Shown: piece by piece, positions 35,323-43,356 of the stretch
How positions within the stretch are numbered: position 1 is the stretch's first letter
Layout: each line of letters begins with the position of its first letter
Assembly (NCBI RefSeq): GCF_016907795.1
Contig: NZ_JAFBCR010000001.1
Location: forward strand, 1,674,001 to 1,738,000
Direction of reading: 5' to 3'
Length of the DNA: 64,000 nucleotides
From: Kocuria palustris
GTDB lineage: Bacteria; Actinomycetota; Actinomycetes; Actinomycetales; Micrococcaceae
Notes under the pieces: model-generated
What the model was told of the DNA's origin: nothing
The model's database searches: none
Seen by the model: the letters and a program-made list of their open reading frames with translations, nothing else
Translations under genes and position numbers: made by a program

Positions 35323-35451
35323 TCAGTCCAGGGTGACCGGGACGGTGCGGAAGCCGCCCACGGGCGGCTGCTCGGGCACGGAGGCGCCTGCGCGCCTGAG
35401 CGTACCGGTGTCCAGCAGGACGCGCACGAGCTCGCGCAGGGGCGCGGTCAC
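35323..35451 (-). CDS. Possible 42-residue peptide translationally coupled to the DinB gene
   Basis: A GTG at 35451 overlaps the DinB stop (GTGA) and opens a 42-codon frame reading T-A-P-L-R-E-L-V-R-V-L-L-D-T-G-T-L, ending G-F-R-T-V-P-V-T-L-D. It is followed 69 bases later by the VOC-SRPBCC gene on the same strand. Codon choice is typical of the genome. I recognise no family; it could be a real small protein or the 3' remnant of a lost gene. Confidence 0.4.
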   Translation of the reverse strand: MTAPLRELVRVLLDTGTLRRAGASVPEQPPVGGFRTVPVTLD

Positions 35452-36062
35452 TGCGACGCTCCTGCGTCCTGATCGTGGGCCTGCTCAGCAGCCTCCGCCG
35501 CAGCCTCCTGGACGCCCTCGCGAGGCGCCTGGATGCCGACGTCGTGCAGGTGATGGCGCACCTCGTGCAGGAGGTAGTCGATCAGCCCGGCCACGGTGAA
35601 GGCGCGGCCGTCGGCCCGTGAGCCCGTGCGCGTGAGCTGCTGCTCGTCGAGGCCGTCCAGCAGGGCGGCCGTCTCATCGGCGGCCTGCGCGTACTCGGCG
35701 GCGACGACCGCCGGGTCCTGGGCTCCGTAGTCGGAGTCCACGGCGACCTGCTCCCCGTCCCAGGAGCCGAACCGCGGGTCGTCCTTCTCGAGCAGCAGCG
35801 AGATCCGCTCGTGGAACAGCCCCACCACATCGCGGGTGTGCGCGGCGTACTCCAGCGGGGACCAGACCTCAGCCGACGGGCGCTCGCGGACGTCGTCGCG
35901 CTCGATCGTCTCCTGCCACGAGGCGGCGGAGGCGCGAAGGGTCTCGGCGGCGGAGAGCTCGCGCAGTCCCGGGGCGAAGCCGCACTCGGCGCAGGGGCCC
36001 TCGGTCACGAAGGCCCAGTCGACGGTGTCGGTAGGGGTCGGGGTGGTGCTGTGAGTGCTCAT
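35448..36062 (-). CDS. DinB family protein (possible mycothiol-linked enzyme)
   Basis: A 204-residue four-helix-bundle protein of the DinB/YfiT superfamily. Likely metal ligands are the histidines in Y-A-A-H-T-R-D-V-V and in L-H-E-V-R-H-H-L-H-D-V. A C-A-E-C pair near residue 23 is an extra. In actinobacteria, relatives such as mycothiol S-transferase and maleylpyruvate isomerase use this fold with Zn. The actual substrate is unknown. It heads an operon-like run with the 42-residue frame and the VOC-SRPBCC gene. Confidence 0.8.
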   Translation of the reverse strand: MSTHSTTPTPTDTVDWAFVTEGPCAECGFAPGLRELSAAETLRASAASWQETIERDDVRERPSAEVWSPLEYAAHTRDVVGLFHERISLLLEKDDPRFGSWDGEQVAVDSDYGAQDPAVVAAEYAQAADETAALLDGLDEQQLTRTGSRADGRAFTVAGLIDYLLHEVRHHLHDVGIQAPREGVQEAAAEAAEQAHDQDAGASQ

Positions 36063-36134
36063 GTCCTGAACCGTAGGCAGGCCGAACCCGCGATGACCAG
36101 GAGATGCCGCGGGTTCTGCGCCCCCGCAGCACGA

Positions 36135-36164
36135 CGGGCCTCCCTCTGGTCAGAGGGAGGCCCG
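36135..36164 (-). terminator. Very strong hairpin after the LysM lipoprotein gene
   Basis: A perfect 14-base-pair stem with a GT turn (36135-36148 with 36151-36164) lies 21 bases past the stop at 36185 on the minus strand, upstream of the DinB gene. Confidence 0.75.
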
Positions 36165-36184
36165 TAGATCGAGTCGGCTGGGGA

Positions 36185-36853
36185 TCAGCCGGCCTCGGGG
36201 ATGGTGATCGTCTGGCCGACCTCGAGCTGGTCGACGTTCGAGAGGCCGTTGGCCGCCGCGATGTCGTCGACCGTGATGCCCGACAGCGTCGAGATGTAGC
36301 CCAGGGTGTCGCCCTGGGTGACCGTGTACGGGCCGGGCTGGATCGACGGAGCCGCGCCCGGGTCGACGCCGACGGACTCCGGCACGCCGCCGTTGTACGG
36401 ATCGACCGCTCCCGAGGCGGCACCGCCCTCAGCGCCTGCGCCGCCCTCGGCGCCAGCAGCACCGCCGGCGGCGGCGTCGCCCTCAGCACCGGCAGCCGCG
36501 TCGCCGCCCTCGGCACCTGCTGCGGCATCGCCGCCAGCGGCACCCTCACCGCCGGCTGCGGCATCGCCGCCCTCAGCACCTGCCGCCCCGCCGGCGGCGG
36601 CATCGCCCTCGGCACCGGCGGAAGCGCCAGCGGAGGCACCACCCGAAGCGCCGTCGGAGGCACCGCCCGACGCTCCCTCGGACGCCCCGCCCGAGGCGGA
36701 CGAGCTGGACTCCGAGGCGCTGGAGTCGGAGGAGGACGAGTCGGAGGAGGCGTCGTCGCCACCTCCGCAGGCGGACAGCGTGAGCCCGGCGGCCAGGACG
36801 AGGCCCAGGGGCGCGAGACGCAGATGCTTCTTCTCGGGGAACTGGAGAGCCAT
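36185..36853 (-). CDS. LysM-domain lipoprotein with Ala/Gly/Glu-rich linker
   Basis: A 222-residue lipoprotein. A signal peptide with lipobox L-S-A-C places the lipidated Cys at residue 29. A Ser/Asp-rich stretch and a long low-complexity region of Gly-Ala-Glu repeats (many copies of the G-D-A-A-A-G type) span roughly residues 30-150. One LysM peptidoglycan-binding domain is at the C-terminus (Y-T-V-T-Q-G-D-T-L-G-Y-I ... Q-L-E-V-G-Q-T-I-T-I-P). It should be anchored in the membrane and reach the wall. The ATG at 36853 has AAAGG upstream. The repetitive linker may vary in length between strains. Confidence 0.83.
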   Translation of the reverse strand: MALQFPEKKHLRLAPLGLVLAAGLTLSACGGGDDASSDSSSSDSSASESSSSASGGASEGASGGASDGASGGASAGASAGAEGDAAAGGAAGAEGGDAAAGGEGAAGGDAAAGAEGGDAAAGAEGDAAAGGAAGAEGGAGAEGGAASGAVDPYNGGVPESVGVDPGAAPSIQPGPYTVTQGDTLGYISTLSGITVDDIAAANGLSNVDQLEVGQTITIPEAG

Positions 36854-37158
36854 GGGGTGCCTTTCGATGAGATCGTGCCTGTCGTCACCCGCGAGAGCGC
36901 CGTGACCTGCGCTGATGGCGGCACAGGACCCTCGAGGCGTCGGACTGTCGGTCCGAGGCCCAGAGTAGGCCCGTTTGGTGATGGGGGCCACACAATGGTT
37001 TCCCGGGCATGTTCCTCTGCCCGTGCGCGTCGCCGTTCCCGGGCTGTCGTGGAGCGTCGATAGCCTGGTGGGATTGCGCGTCGGGTCCGTCTGTCGGGCT
37101 CCGTCGTCGTCCGACCTCAGCGCATCCGCGTTCATCCCCTGCATGAAGGAGAGATCCT
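36854..37158. other. 305-base divergent intergenic region
   Basis: This lies between the lipoprotein (minus) and alpha-glucosidase (plus) genes and must hold both promoters. I see no long open frame with homology, no strong hairpin and no clear operator. GGAGAGATCCT before 37159 is the alpha-glucosidase ribosome binding site. A weak TTCCCG / GATAGC pair with a 17-base gap lies near 37036-37064 but is not convincing. Confidence 0.5.
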
Positions 37159-38889
37159 GTGAGCATCCCCGCCTCCGAGGCACCGCAGCCGAACCCCCTC
37201 TGGAGCTCGCCGGACTGGTGGAGGCAGGCGGTCGTCTACCAGGTCTATCCGCGCAGCTTCCAGGACGCCGACGGCGACGGCCTGGGGGACCTGCGCGGCG
37301 TGACCCGTCGCGCGGACTACCTGCGGGACCTGGGAGTGGATGCCGTGTGGCTGAGCCCGTTCTATCCCTCGGAGCTGGCCGACGGCGGCTACGACGTCGC
37401 CGACTACCGCGACGTCGACTCCCGTCTGGGCACCCTCGAGGACTTCGACGAGCTCGTCGCGGCCCTGCACGAGCGGCAGATCAAGGTCGTGGTCGACATC
37501 GTGCCCAACCACAGCTCGGATCAGCACGTGTGGTTCCAGGAGGCGCTGGCCGCCGGGCCGGGCAGCCCCGAGCGCGCCCGCTACATCTTCCGGGAGGGCC
37601 GAGGCGAGCACGGCGAGCTGCCGCCGGCGGACTGGACCTCCATTTTCGGCGGCCCGGCCTGGACGCGCGTCACCGAGCCGGACGGCACCCCGGGGCAGTG
37701 GTACCTGCACCTGTTCGCCAGCGAGCAGCCGGACTTCGACTGGTCCAACCCGGAGGTCCACCAGGAGTTCCTGACCACGCTGCGCTTCTGGTCGGACCGC
37801 GGGGTGGACGGCTTCCGGATCGACGTCGCCCACGGGCTGGCCAAGGACCTGCCCGAGCAGCTGCCGGCCAGCGCCGAGCTGCCGGACGAGTTCGAGTCCC
37901 TGGGCGCACATCCCTTCTGGGATCGCGACGAGGTCCACGAGATCTACCGCGAGTGGCGCCAGGTCTTCGACGAGTACGACCCTCCCCGCACCGCCGTGGC
38001 CGAAGCCTGGGTCCATCCCGACCGCCTGGCCCGCTACGCCAGCTCGGAGGGGCTCGGCCAGGCCTTCAGCTTCGATCTGCTGGAGGTCCCGTTCGACGCC
38101 TCCGATTTCCGCCGCGCCATCCGGAAGAACCTCGCGGAGGCAGCTCGCTCGGGAGCCTCGAGCACCTGGGTGCTGTCCAACCACGACGTCGTCCGCCACG
38201 CCACCCGCTACGGGCTGGACCTCGGCGGGCTGCGTCAGGCCCTGGGGGAGTTCCCGCGCAACTCCGCCGGCGGCGAGAACCTCAAGGTCGCCTCCCAGCA
38301 GTGGCTGCTGCTCGAGGACGGCATGCCGCTGCTCGACCGGGAGCTCGGCGAGCGTCGGGCGCGTGCGGCCGTCATGCTCCTGCTCGCGCTGCCCGGCTCC
38401 GCCTACCTCTATCAGGGCGAGGAGCTCGGCCTGCAGGAGGTCGTGGAGATCGCGGACCACCAGCGCCAGGACCCGTCGTTCTTCCGCAATCCCGGGGTGG
38501 ACCAGGGCCGCGACGGCTGCCGCGTCCCGCTGCCGTGGGATGCGGATCAGCCGCACAACGGCTTCGGCGGGCCGCCCCATCTTCCGCAGCCTGAGTGGTT
38601 CGCCCGCTATGCGGCCGCCCAGGAGGCGCAGCAGCCGGAGTCCTTCCTGTCGCTGTACCGGCAGGCGCTGAGCCTGCGCCGGCAGCTGCAGGGCGATGAG
38701 GTGCTCGAGTGGGGCGGCCTGGACGCGGACGAGGTCCTGCACCTCGTGCGCCCCGGCGGCTGGGAGTCCGTGACGAACTTCGGCTCCGAGTCGGTGGACC
38801 TGCCCCAGGGTGAGGTCCTGCTGACCAGCGCCCCGCTGGAGGACGGCCGCCTGAGCGGACGCTCCACCGCCTGGATCCGCCGCGGCTGA
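37159..38889 (+). CDS. GH13 alpha-glucosidase (oligo-1,6-glucosidase type)
   Basis: A 576-residue family 13 glycoside hydrolase. It opens with W-W-R-Q-A-V-V-Y-Q-V-Y-P-R-S-F-Q-D-A-D-G-D-G-x-G-D-L. The catalytic triad is Asp222 (G-F-R-I-D-V-A), Glu282 (V-A-E-A-W-V) and Asp343 (S-N-H-D-V). V-D-I-V-P-N-H-S-S-D is present near 114. It should release glucose from maltose, isomaltose or trehalose-type oligosaccharides in the cytoplasm. There is no signal peptide. GTG start with GGAGAG upstream. It stands alone, followed by a hairpin. Confidence 0.9.
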   Translation: MSIPASEAPQPNPLWSSPDWWRQAVVYQVYPRSFQDADGDGLGDLRGVTRRADYLRDLGVDAVWLSPFYPSELADGGYDVADYRDVDSRLGTLEDFDELVAALHERQIKVVVDIVPNHSSDQHVWFQEALAAGPGSPERARYIFREGRGEHGELPPADWTSIFGGPAWTRVTEPDGTPGQWYLHLFASEQPDFDWSNPEVHQEFLTTLRFWSDRGVDGFRIDVAHGLAKDLPEQLPASAELPDEFESLGAHPFWDRDEVHEIYREWRQVFDEYDPPRTAVAEAWVHPDRLARYASSEGLGQAFSFDLLEVPFDASDFRRAIRKNLAEAARSGASSTWVLSNHDVVRHATRYGLDLGGLRQALGEFPRNSAGGENLKVASQQWLLLEDGMPLLDRELGERRARAAVMLLLALPGSAYLYQGEELGLQEVVEIADHQRQDPSFFRNPGVDQGRDGCRVPLPWDADQPHNGFGGPPHLPQPEWFARYAAAQEAQQPESFLSLYRQALSLRRQLQGDEVLEWGGLDADEVLHLVRPGGWESVTNFGSESVDLPQGEVLLTSAPLEDGRLSGRSTAWIRRG

Positions 38890-38899
38890 GCACCTGCTG

Positions 38900-38935
38900 G
38901 GCGCCGCACCGGCGCGGCAGCTCTGGTGCGGCGCC
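38900..38935 (+). terminator. Hairpin after the alpha-glucosidase gene
   Basis: GGCGCCGCACC (38900-38910) pairs perfectly with GGTGCGGCGCC (38925-38935), 10 bases past the stop. Confidence 0.6.
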
Positions 38936-38959
38936 GGGCCCCGGTGGCAGGCTCACCTC

Positions 38960-39322
38960 ATGCCGCATCTGATCATCGAGACCACCGCAGACATCGCCGC
39001 CGCACCGGGCTATGACGCCCAGGAGCTGATCCGGGCGGGGCTGGGCGCCCTGCAGGGGATCGGCGAGTACGACATGTCCTCCGCCAAGGCCCGGGCGCGC
39101 GTGCTCGAGGACTTCGCCGTGGATCACCCGCATGACGGCACGGGCTACGTGGCAGTGCAGCTGCGGGTCCTGCCCGGGCGCAGCCAGGAGCTGAGGACGC
39201 GCACCGCGGAGGCGATCCTCGAGGCGGTCGCCGGGGCAGTTCCGGAAGGGCCGGCAGGCAGCGTCTCCGTCGAGGTCGTGGAGATGGTGCGCGAGAGCTA
39301 CGTCAAGCGGAAGCTGGGCTGA
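38960..39322 (+). CDS. 5-carboxymethyl-2-hydroxymuconate isomerase-like tautomerase
   Basis: A 120-residue protein of the CHMI group of the tautomerase superfamily. Pro follows the initiator Met, as needed for the catalytic N-terminal proline. M-P-H-L-I-I-E-T-T at the start and the D-F-A-V-D-H-P core fit CHMI. In pathway enzymes it isomerises 5-carboxymethyl-2-hydroxymuconate in homoprotocatechuate breakdown. No other pathway gene is nearby, so a stand-alone role is likely. Confidence 0.78.
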   Translation: MPHLIIETTADIAAAPGYDAQELIRAGLGALQGIGEYDMSSAKARARVLEDFAVDHPHDGTGYVAVQLRVLPGRSQELRTRTAEAILEAVAGAVPEGPAGSVSVEVVEMVRESYVKRKLG

Positions 39323-39409
39323 GCCACGCTCGCTGTCGCTGCGCCTTCCGCCCGGGAGCCCGTCATGAGGGCCTGCGTCGTCGCCCCTGACGCGTAGGGT
39401 GCTTGAGTG

Positions 39410-40873
39410 ATGACCAACCCCCCGGAGGCACCTGTGGACCAGCGCCGCTCTGCCCTGTACATCGACTTCGACAACTTCTTCGGCGGCCTCCTGCGCTCCG
39501 ACCCGCAAGCCGCCGTGCGCATCGCCGAGCGCCCGCAGGTGTGGATCGAGGGGCTGACGCATCCGGACGGCGCCCCCTCGCGGCGCTGGCTGCAGCTGCG
39601 CTGCTACCTGAACCCGGGCGGCAGCGTCCCGCATCCCACCGAGCCCGGGCAGCGCATCCGCTTCGATGCCTTCCGCCCGTACTTCACCCAGGCCGGCATC
39701 GAGGTCGTGGACTGCCCCGCGCTGACCAAGCAGGCGAAGAACGGCGCGGACATCCGCATCGTCGTGGATGTCATGGCCGCGCTGAACCAGGGGGCCCTGT
39801 TCGAGGAGTTCGTCCTGGCGTCGTCGGACTCGGACTTCACGCCCCTGCTGCAGGTCCTGCGCGCCGCCGATCTGCGCACCTGCGTGATCGCCACCGGCTC
39901 GACCGCGATCGCCTATGAGGCCCTGGCGGACGAGTACCTCGACGAGCAGGACATCTTCGATCTGCTCGCTGCCACGGAGGGCGCCGAGCAGGCCGAGGAG
40001 GAGGCGGACGCGGAGTCCCCGGCGGACGATGACTCCGAGGACTGGGATGACGACGACCCCGCAGTGCTCGACGAGGACGAAGACCTCGAGGACGACTACG
40101 ACGACGAGGACGACGACGAGCCCCGCCTGCTCCCGGAGCGCGGGGCGAGGGATTCCGGCGAGGATCGGTCGCAGGACGCGGACTGGGAGGACTTCCGGTC
40201 CTTCGTGACGCGGGCCTACCGCCGCTCGACCGCGCCGCTGACCTACACGCATCTGTCCCGGCTGGCGCTGGAGGAGCTCGGCGACGGCCTCAAGGCCAGC
40301 AAGTGGTTCGGAGCCGGGTCCTTCAAGAAGGCGCTGGAGCGGGTCGGGCTGCCGCACGCCCGCTTCGACGACCGCTGCGTCTGGGACGACACCCGTCACA
40401 AGGCCCCGGCCAAGACGGGCTCCGGCTCCTCGGGCGGGCGCCGCGATGACCAGACGGTGAACTCGTCCGTGGAGTCCAAGGCGCAGCACCAGGTGCGCGT
40501 CCCGGAGCCCGTGGGGCGCTTCTGCACGGTGGCCAAGGCGCCGCGGCTGTCGCGCAAGCAGTGGAACGCCGTGTTCACGGTGCTGGAGGAGTACTCGCGC
40601 ACGGCGGAGAGCTTCAGCCTCTCGGAGGCCACCACGTGGTGCCAGCAGCGGGCCAAGCAGCTGGGGCATCACCAGATCTCCCGCGAGGACCTGCTCTACG
40701 CGATCCGCGGCTGCACCGATGCCGGCATCGACCTGGCCGGCGATGATCAGCCGAGCAAGGACGTGATGCGCAGCGCCGTGCACGCCTCGATCGTGGAGCA
40801 GGCCCGCCGCGTGGGCTTCAATGCCAGTGCCAAGGACACCCGGGCCCTGGCCGACTGGATCGGGCTGGACTGA
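39410..40873 (+). CDS. NYN ribonuclease domain protein with OST-HTH/LOTUS domain
   Basis: A 487-residue protein. Residues 10-185 form a NYN (PIN-like) nuclease domain with acidic active-site residues in Y-I-D-F-D-N, A-D-I-R-I-V-V-D-V-M and A-S-S-D-S-D-F-T-P-L. A strongly acidic linker of about 65 residues follows (runs of Asp and Glu). A first OST-HTH/LOTUS-like module lies near 260-330 (F-R-S-F-V-T-R-A-Y ... W-F-G-A-G-S-F-K-K-A-L). A second helical module at the C-terminus (about 385-487) may be another. Such proteins are expected to bind or cleave structured RNA. Start ATG rather than the GTG just before it. Confidence 0.82.
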   Translation: MTNPPEAPVDQRRSALYIDFDNFFGGLLRSDPQAAVRIAERPQVWIEGLTHPDGAPSRRWLQLRCYLNPGGSVPHPTEPGQRIRFDAFRPYFTQAGIEVVDCPALTKQAKNGADIRIVVDVMAALNQGALFEEFVLASSDSDFTPLLQVLRAADLRTCVIATGSTAIAYEALADEYLDEQDIFDLLAATEGAEQAEEEADAESPADDDSEDWDDDDPAVLDEDEDLEDDYDDEDDDEPRLLPERGARDSGEDRSQDADWEDFRSFVTRAYRRSTAPLTYTHLSRLALEELGDGLKASKWFGAGSFKKALERVGLPHARFDDRCVWDDTRHKAPAKTGSGSSGGRRDDQTVNSSVESKAQHQVRVPEPVGRFCTVAKAPRLSRKQWNAVFTVLEEYSRTAESFSLSEATTWCQQRAKQLGHHQISREDLLYAIRGCTDAGIDLAGDDQPSKDVMRSAVHASIVEQARRVGFNASAKDTRALADWIGLD

Positions 40874-40880
40874 TCCCTTC

Positions 40881-40912
40881 CCGCTCCGATGCCCTGTGAG
40901 GCATCGGAGCGG
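40881..40912. terminator. Bidirectional hairpin terminator
   Basis: A perfect 13-base-pair stem (40881-40893 with 40900-40912) lies between the NYN gene and the convergent small membrane protein gene. Confidence 0.75.
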
Positions 40913-40916
40913 GGTC

Positions 40917-41231
40917 TCACCAGAGGCCGGTGCGACTCAGGACCGGCAGCAGGACCACCAGCAGCGCGCCGGCGGCCGTGACACCCAGCAGGATCCGCAG
41001 GGCCGCCCTGTCCTTGGGCAGCGAGCCGCGCAGGGGCGGGTCCAGGAGCAGTCCAACGCCCGCGCCGAAGGCCGCCGCGCAGCCGATGAGCAGGAGCAGG
41101 TTCGCGGCGGGGCTGAGGATCGTCGCGATGCCCAGGGCCACCGCCAGGACGGCGGCGATCGCCGCGGGCCCTGGGCGGGATCCCGACGCACGGGAGCGGT
41201 TGCTGCGGTTCTCGGATGCTGGTTCGTGCAT
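40917..41231 (-). CDS. Small membrane protein, function unknown
   Basis: A 104-residue protein with a basic N-terminal tail (about 20 residues) and three hydrophobic helices: A-A-I-A-A-V-L-A-V-A-L-G-I-A, L-L-L-L-I-G-C-A-A-A-F-G-A-G-V, and I-L-L-G-V-T-A-A-G-A-L-L-V-V-L-L. GGAGAGC precedes the ATG. No known family is obvious. It reads in the same direction as the DUF4287-like gene 34 bases upstream and is probably in its operon. Confidence 0.65.
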   Translation of the reverse strand: MHEPASENRSNRSRASGSRPGPAAIAAVLAVALGIATILSPAANLLLLIGCAAAFGAGVGLLLDPPLRGSLPKDRAALRILLGVTAAGALLVVLLPVLSRTGLW

Positions 41232-41265
41232 GTGCTCTCCTTCCCGACTGCCGGCTGCCGTGGAC

Positions 41266-41835
41266 TCACAGGCCGGCGAGCTGGTCCTTCCATGCCGCCC
41301 GCCAGCGCTCGAGCTGCTCGATCGAGGGCAGCTTGGTGTGCGTGGCTGTCAGGAACGCCCGGCCCTGGCCCTTGGCCTCCGCGGACACGACGGCGCGCGT
41401 GCCGTCGGCAAGGCCGATCCGCCAGTGGCGCCGCTTGGCCGTGCCGGTCTCCCGGGGGCCGTCGACGATCTCCGTGCCATCGATCTCGGTGAGCTCCTGG
41501 GCTCGGGCCAGCCAGGCCTCGAAGACCTCATCCATGGTCCCGGGCAGCGTGCGGGTCGCGGAGACCTGGAAGGTCCCGTCCGCGACCTGTCCCTTCACGC
41601 GGCGGCCGGTGTCCTGCTCGTAGGCCACGGCCACCGACTGCGCCCACCAGCCCGGATTCTCCACGCGCTCGTCCATGGCGGCCAGCGCGATCCTGGCCAG
41701 GCTGGCGTGATCTGCGTCCGCGGCGCCGCCGTCCGCCATGATCCGCCGCCACTCCGGCCACGAGGTCCCCGTGGCCCGCTCGATGGCACCTGCCTTCTCC
41801 GGCGCGCTGCCCTGCGGGGCCTCCGTCTGACTCAT
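41266..41835 (-). CDS. DUF4287/SRPBCC-like domain protein
   Basis: A 189-residue protein. The first 60 residues resemble DUF4287 (A-I-E-R-A-T-G-T-S-W-P-E-W-R). The rest resembles a helix-grip/SRPBCC fold (W-W-A-Q-S-V-A-V-A-Y-E-Q-D-T-G-R-R-V; A-F-L-T-A-T-H-T-K-L-P; C-terminal amphipathic helix). Such proteins bind hydrophobic ligands or act as stress-related chaperone-like factors; function is not known. It is the first gene of a pair with the small membrane protein. Confidence 0.7.
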   Translation of the reverse strand: MSQTEAPQGSAPEKAGAIERATGTSWPEWRRIMADGGAADADHASLARIALAAMDERVENPGWWAQSVAVAYEQDTGRRVKGQVADGTFQVSATRTLPGTMDEVFEAWLARAQELTEIDGTEIVDGPRETGTAKRRHWRIGLADGTRAVVSAEAKGQGRAFLTATHTKLPSIEQLERWRAAWKDQLAGL

Positions 41836-42117
41836 GACCCCAGAGTAGCCAGAGCCTGTACTCGCGTCAGGCGCGGGCGTCCAGAGATGTGGCCCCGCTC
41901 TCAGTGAACCATCAGGGAACTGGGTGACTGTGCGGAGCGAATTCGTCAGAAAAGTTGATGCAGATGGATGCCAAACCTGCTTATGGTTTCCTCAGGCAAG
42001 CAGCCCCCGGACCGAAGGGACTCTGTCCGACAAGGGACGATCCATCGAACCGGGCCCCGCATCAGTCCACAAGATCGATGCGGGGACGTGCACGACACTT
42101 GACTTAAGGAGCACGAC

Positions 42118-43143
42118 ATGGCGAACAACATCAGCATCGAGGACCTGCAGCGCAGCACCGTCATCGATCAGGACGGGGACAAGGTCGGCAAGGTCGGTCA
42201 GGTCTACCTGGACGACGCCACCGGTCAGCCCAACTGGGTCACGGTCAACACCGGCCTGTTCGGCGGCAACGAGACCTTCATTCCGCTCGATGAGGCCACC
42301 CAGGACGGCGACGACCTGCGCGTGCCCTACACCAAGGCCTTCATCAAGGACGCCCCGAACCTGGACGCGGACTCCCACGTGGATGAGTCCCAGGAGGACG
42401 AGCTCTACCGCTACTACGGCCTCCAGGCCGGCGGCACCGAGCGGGTGCGCGATGGCCGCGACTCCCGCGATGGTGCGGTCGACGGCCGCGACGCCGCTGC
42501 CGCGGGCACCGCTGGCACGGCCGCAGGTGCGGCCGGCGCGGCGCACACCGGCGACCGCCGCGACGGCGACCGCCGCGACAACGACCTGCGCGACGGCGAC
42601 GCCCGGTACCGCGACAACGCGGCCGACGGCCCCCTCGCCGGCGATCGCCGTGAGGGCGACCTGCGCGACGGCGATGCCCGTCACCGCGACGATGTCGCTG
42701 CTGCAGGCACCGCCCGCGGCGATGACGCCAACTCCGTGGTCCGCCACGAGGAGGAGGTCAACGTCGGCACCGAGCGCGTGCAGACCGGCCGTGCTCGCCT
42801 GCGCAAGCACATCGTGCACGACACCGAGACCGTCACGGTCCCGGTCGAGCGCGAGGAGGTCGAGATCGTCCGCGAGCCGATCGCCGATGGCGAGCACGGC
42901 GGCCGCCTGTCCGACGAGGACGTCGAGGTGGCCCTCTCCGAGGAGCGCCCGGTCGTCGAGAAGGACGTCGTGGCCAAGGAGCGCGTGGGCCTGGACAAGA
43001 ACGTCGTCCGCGATCAGGAGCAGGTCCAGACCGATGTCGCCCGCGAGGAGGTCGACATCGAGCGCGACGCCGACGCTCGCGGAGTCGACGGTCGTGACGT
43101 CGACGGCCGGACTGATCTGGATGGTCGCAACGACCGCATCTGA
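42118..43143 (+). CDS. PRC-barrel and DUF2382 (YsnF/AvaK) domain stress protein
   Basis: A 341-residue protein. An N-terminal PRC-barrel (about 5-95; K-V-G-K-V-G-Q-V-Y-L-D-D) is followed by a charged, repetitive linker with two copies of a G-D-R-R-x-G-D-L-R-D-G-D-A-R-x-R-D unit. The C-terminal 110 residues match DUF2382 (R-H-E-E-E-V-N-V-G-T-E-R; V-T-V-P-V-E-R-E-E-V-E-I; V-A-L-S-E-E-R-P-V-V). Such proteins are often induced by osmotic or general stress. AAGGAG precedes the ATG. The 282-base upstream region is A+T-richer than average and probably holds the promoter. Confidence 0.83.
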   Translation: MANNISIEDLQRSTVIDQDGDKVGKVGQVYLDDATGQPNWVTVNTGLFGGNETFIPLDEATQDGDDLRVPYTKAFIKDAPNLDADSHVDESQEDELYRYYGLQAGGTERVRDGRDSRDGAVDGRDAAAAGTAGTAAGAAGAAHTGDRRDGDRRDNDLRDGDARYRDNAADGPLAGDRREGDLRDGDARHRDDVAAAGTARGDDANSVVRHEEEVNVGTERVQTGRARLRKHIVHDTETVTVPVEREEVEIVREPIADGEHGGRLSDEDVEVALSEERPVVEKDVVAKERVGLDKNVVRDQEQVQTDVAREEVDIERDADARGVDGRDVDGRTDLDGRNDRI

Positions 43144-43211
43144 TCCGGTCCGGGTCCGCTGACCCGATCTCCGCCGGCCGCGTGCTCCTCCGGTCACGCG
43201 GCCGATCCGCA

Positions 43212-43246
43212 GGGGCGCTTCGCACCATGGGTGGGCGAAGCGCCCC
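43212..43246 (+). terminator. Intrinsic terminator of the PRC-barrel gene
   Basis: GGGGCGCTTCGC (43212-43223) pairs with GCGAAGCGCCCC (43235-43246), followed by TTT, 68 bases past the stop. Confidence 0.75.
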
Positions 43247-43298
43247 TTTCACATGTCCGGGCCGGCTCGGTGCACCGCTGCGCACCGGAAGTGCTGAC

Positions 43299-43340
43299 GA
43301 GGCCCCGCCGGGAGCCGTGGAGGGCTTCCGGCGGGGCCTC
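43299..43340 (-). terminator. Terminator of the amino acid permease gene
   Basis: GAGGCCCCGCCGG (43299-43311) pairs perfectly with CCGGCGGGGCCTC (43328-43340), 16 bases beyond the permease stop on the minus strand. Confidence 0.7.
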
Positions 43341-43356
43341 GCTGCTGCGGGTGCCC

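Noticed and set aside
41992-43197. A 401-codon frame antisense to the PRC-barrel gene.
   Set aside because: Val/Ala/Asp-rich shadow without motifs; the plus-strand gene has two recognisable domains and a strong ribosome binding site.
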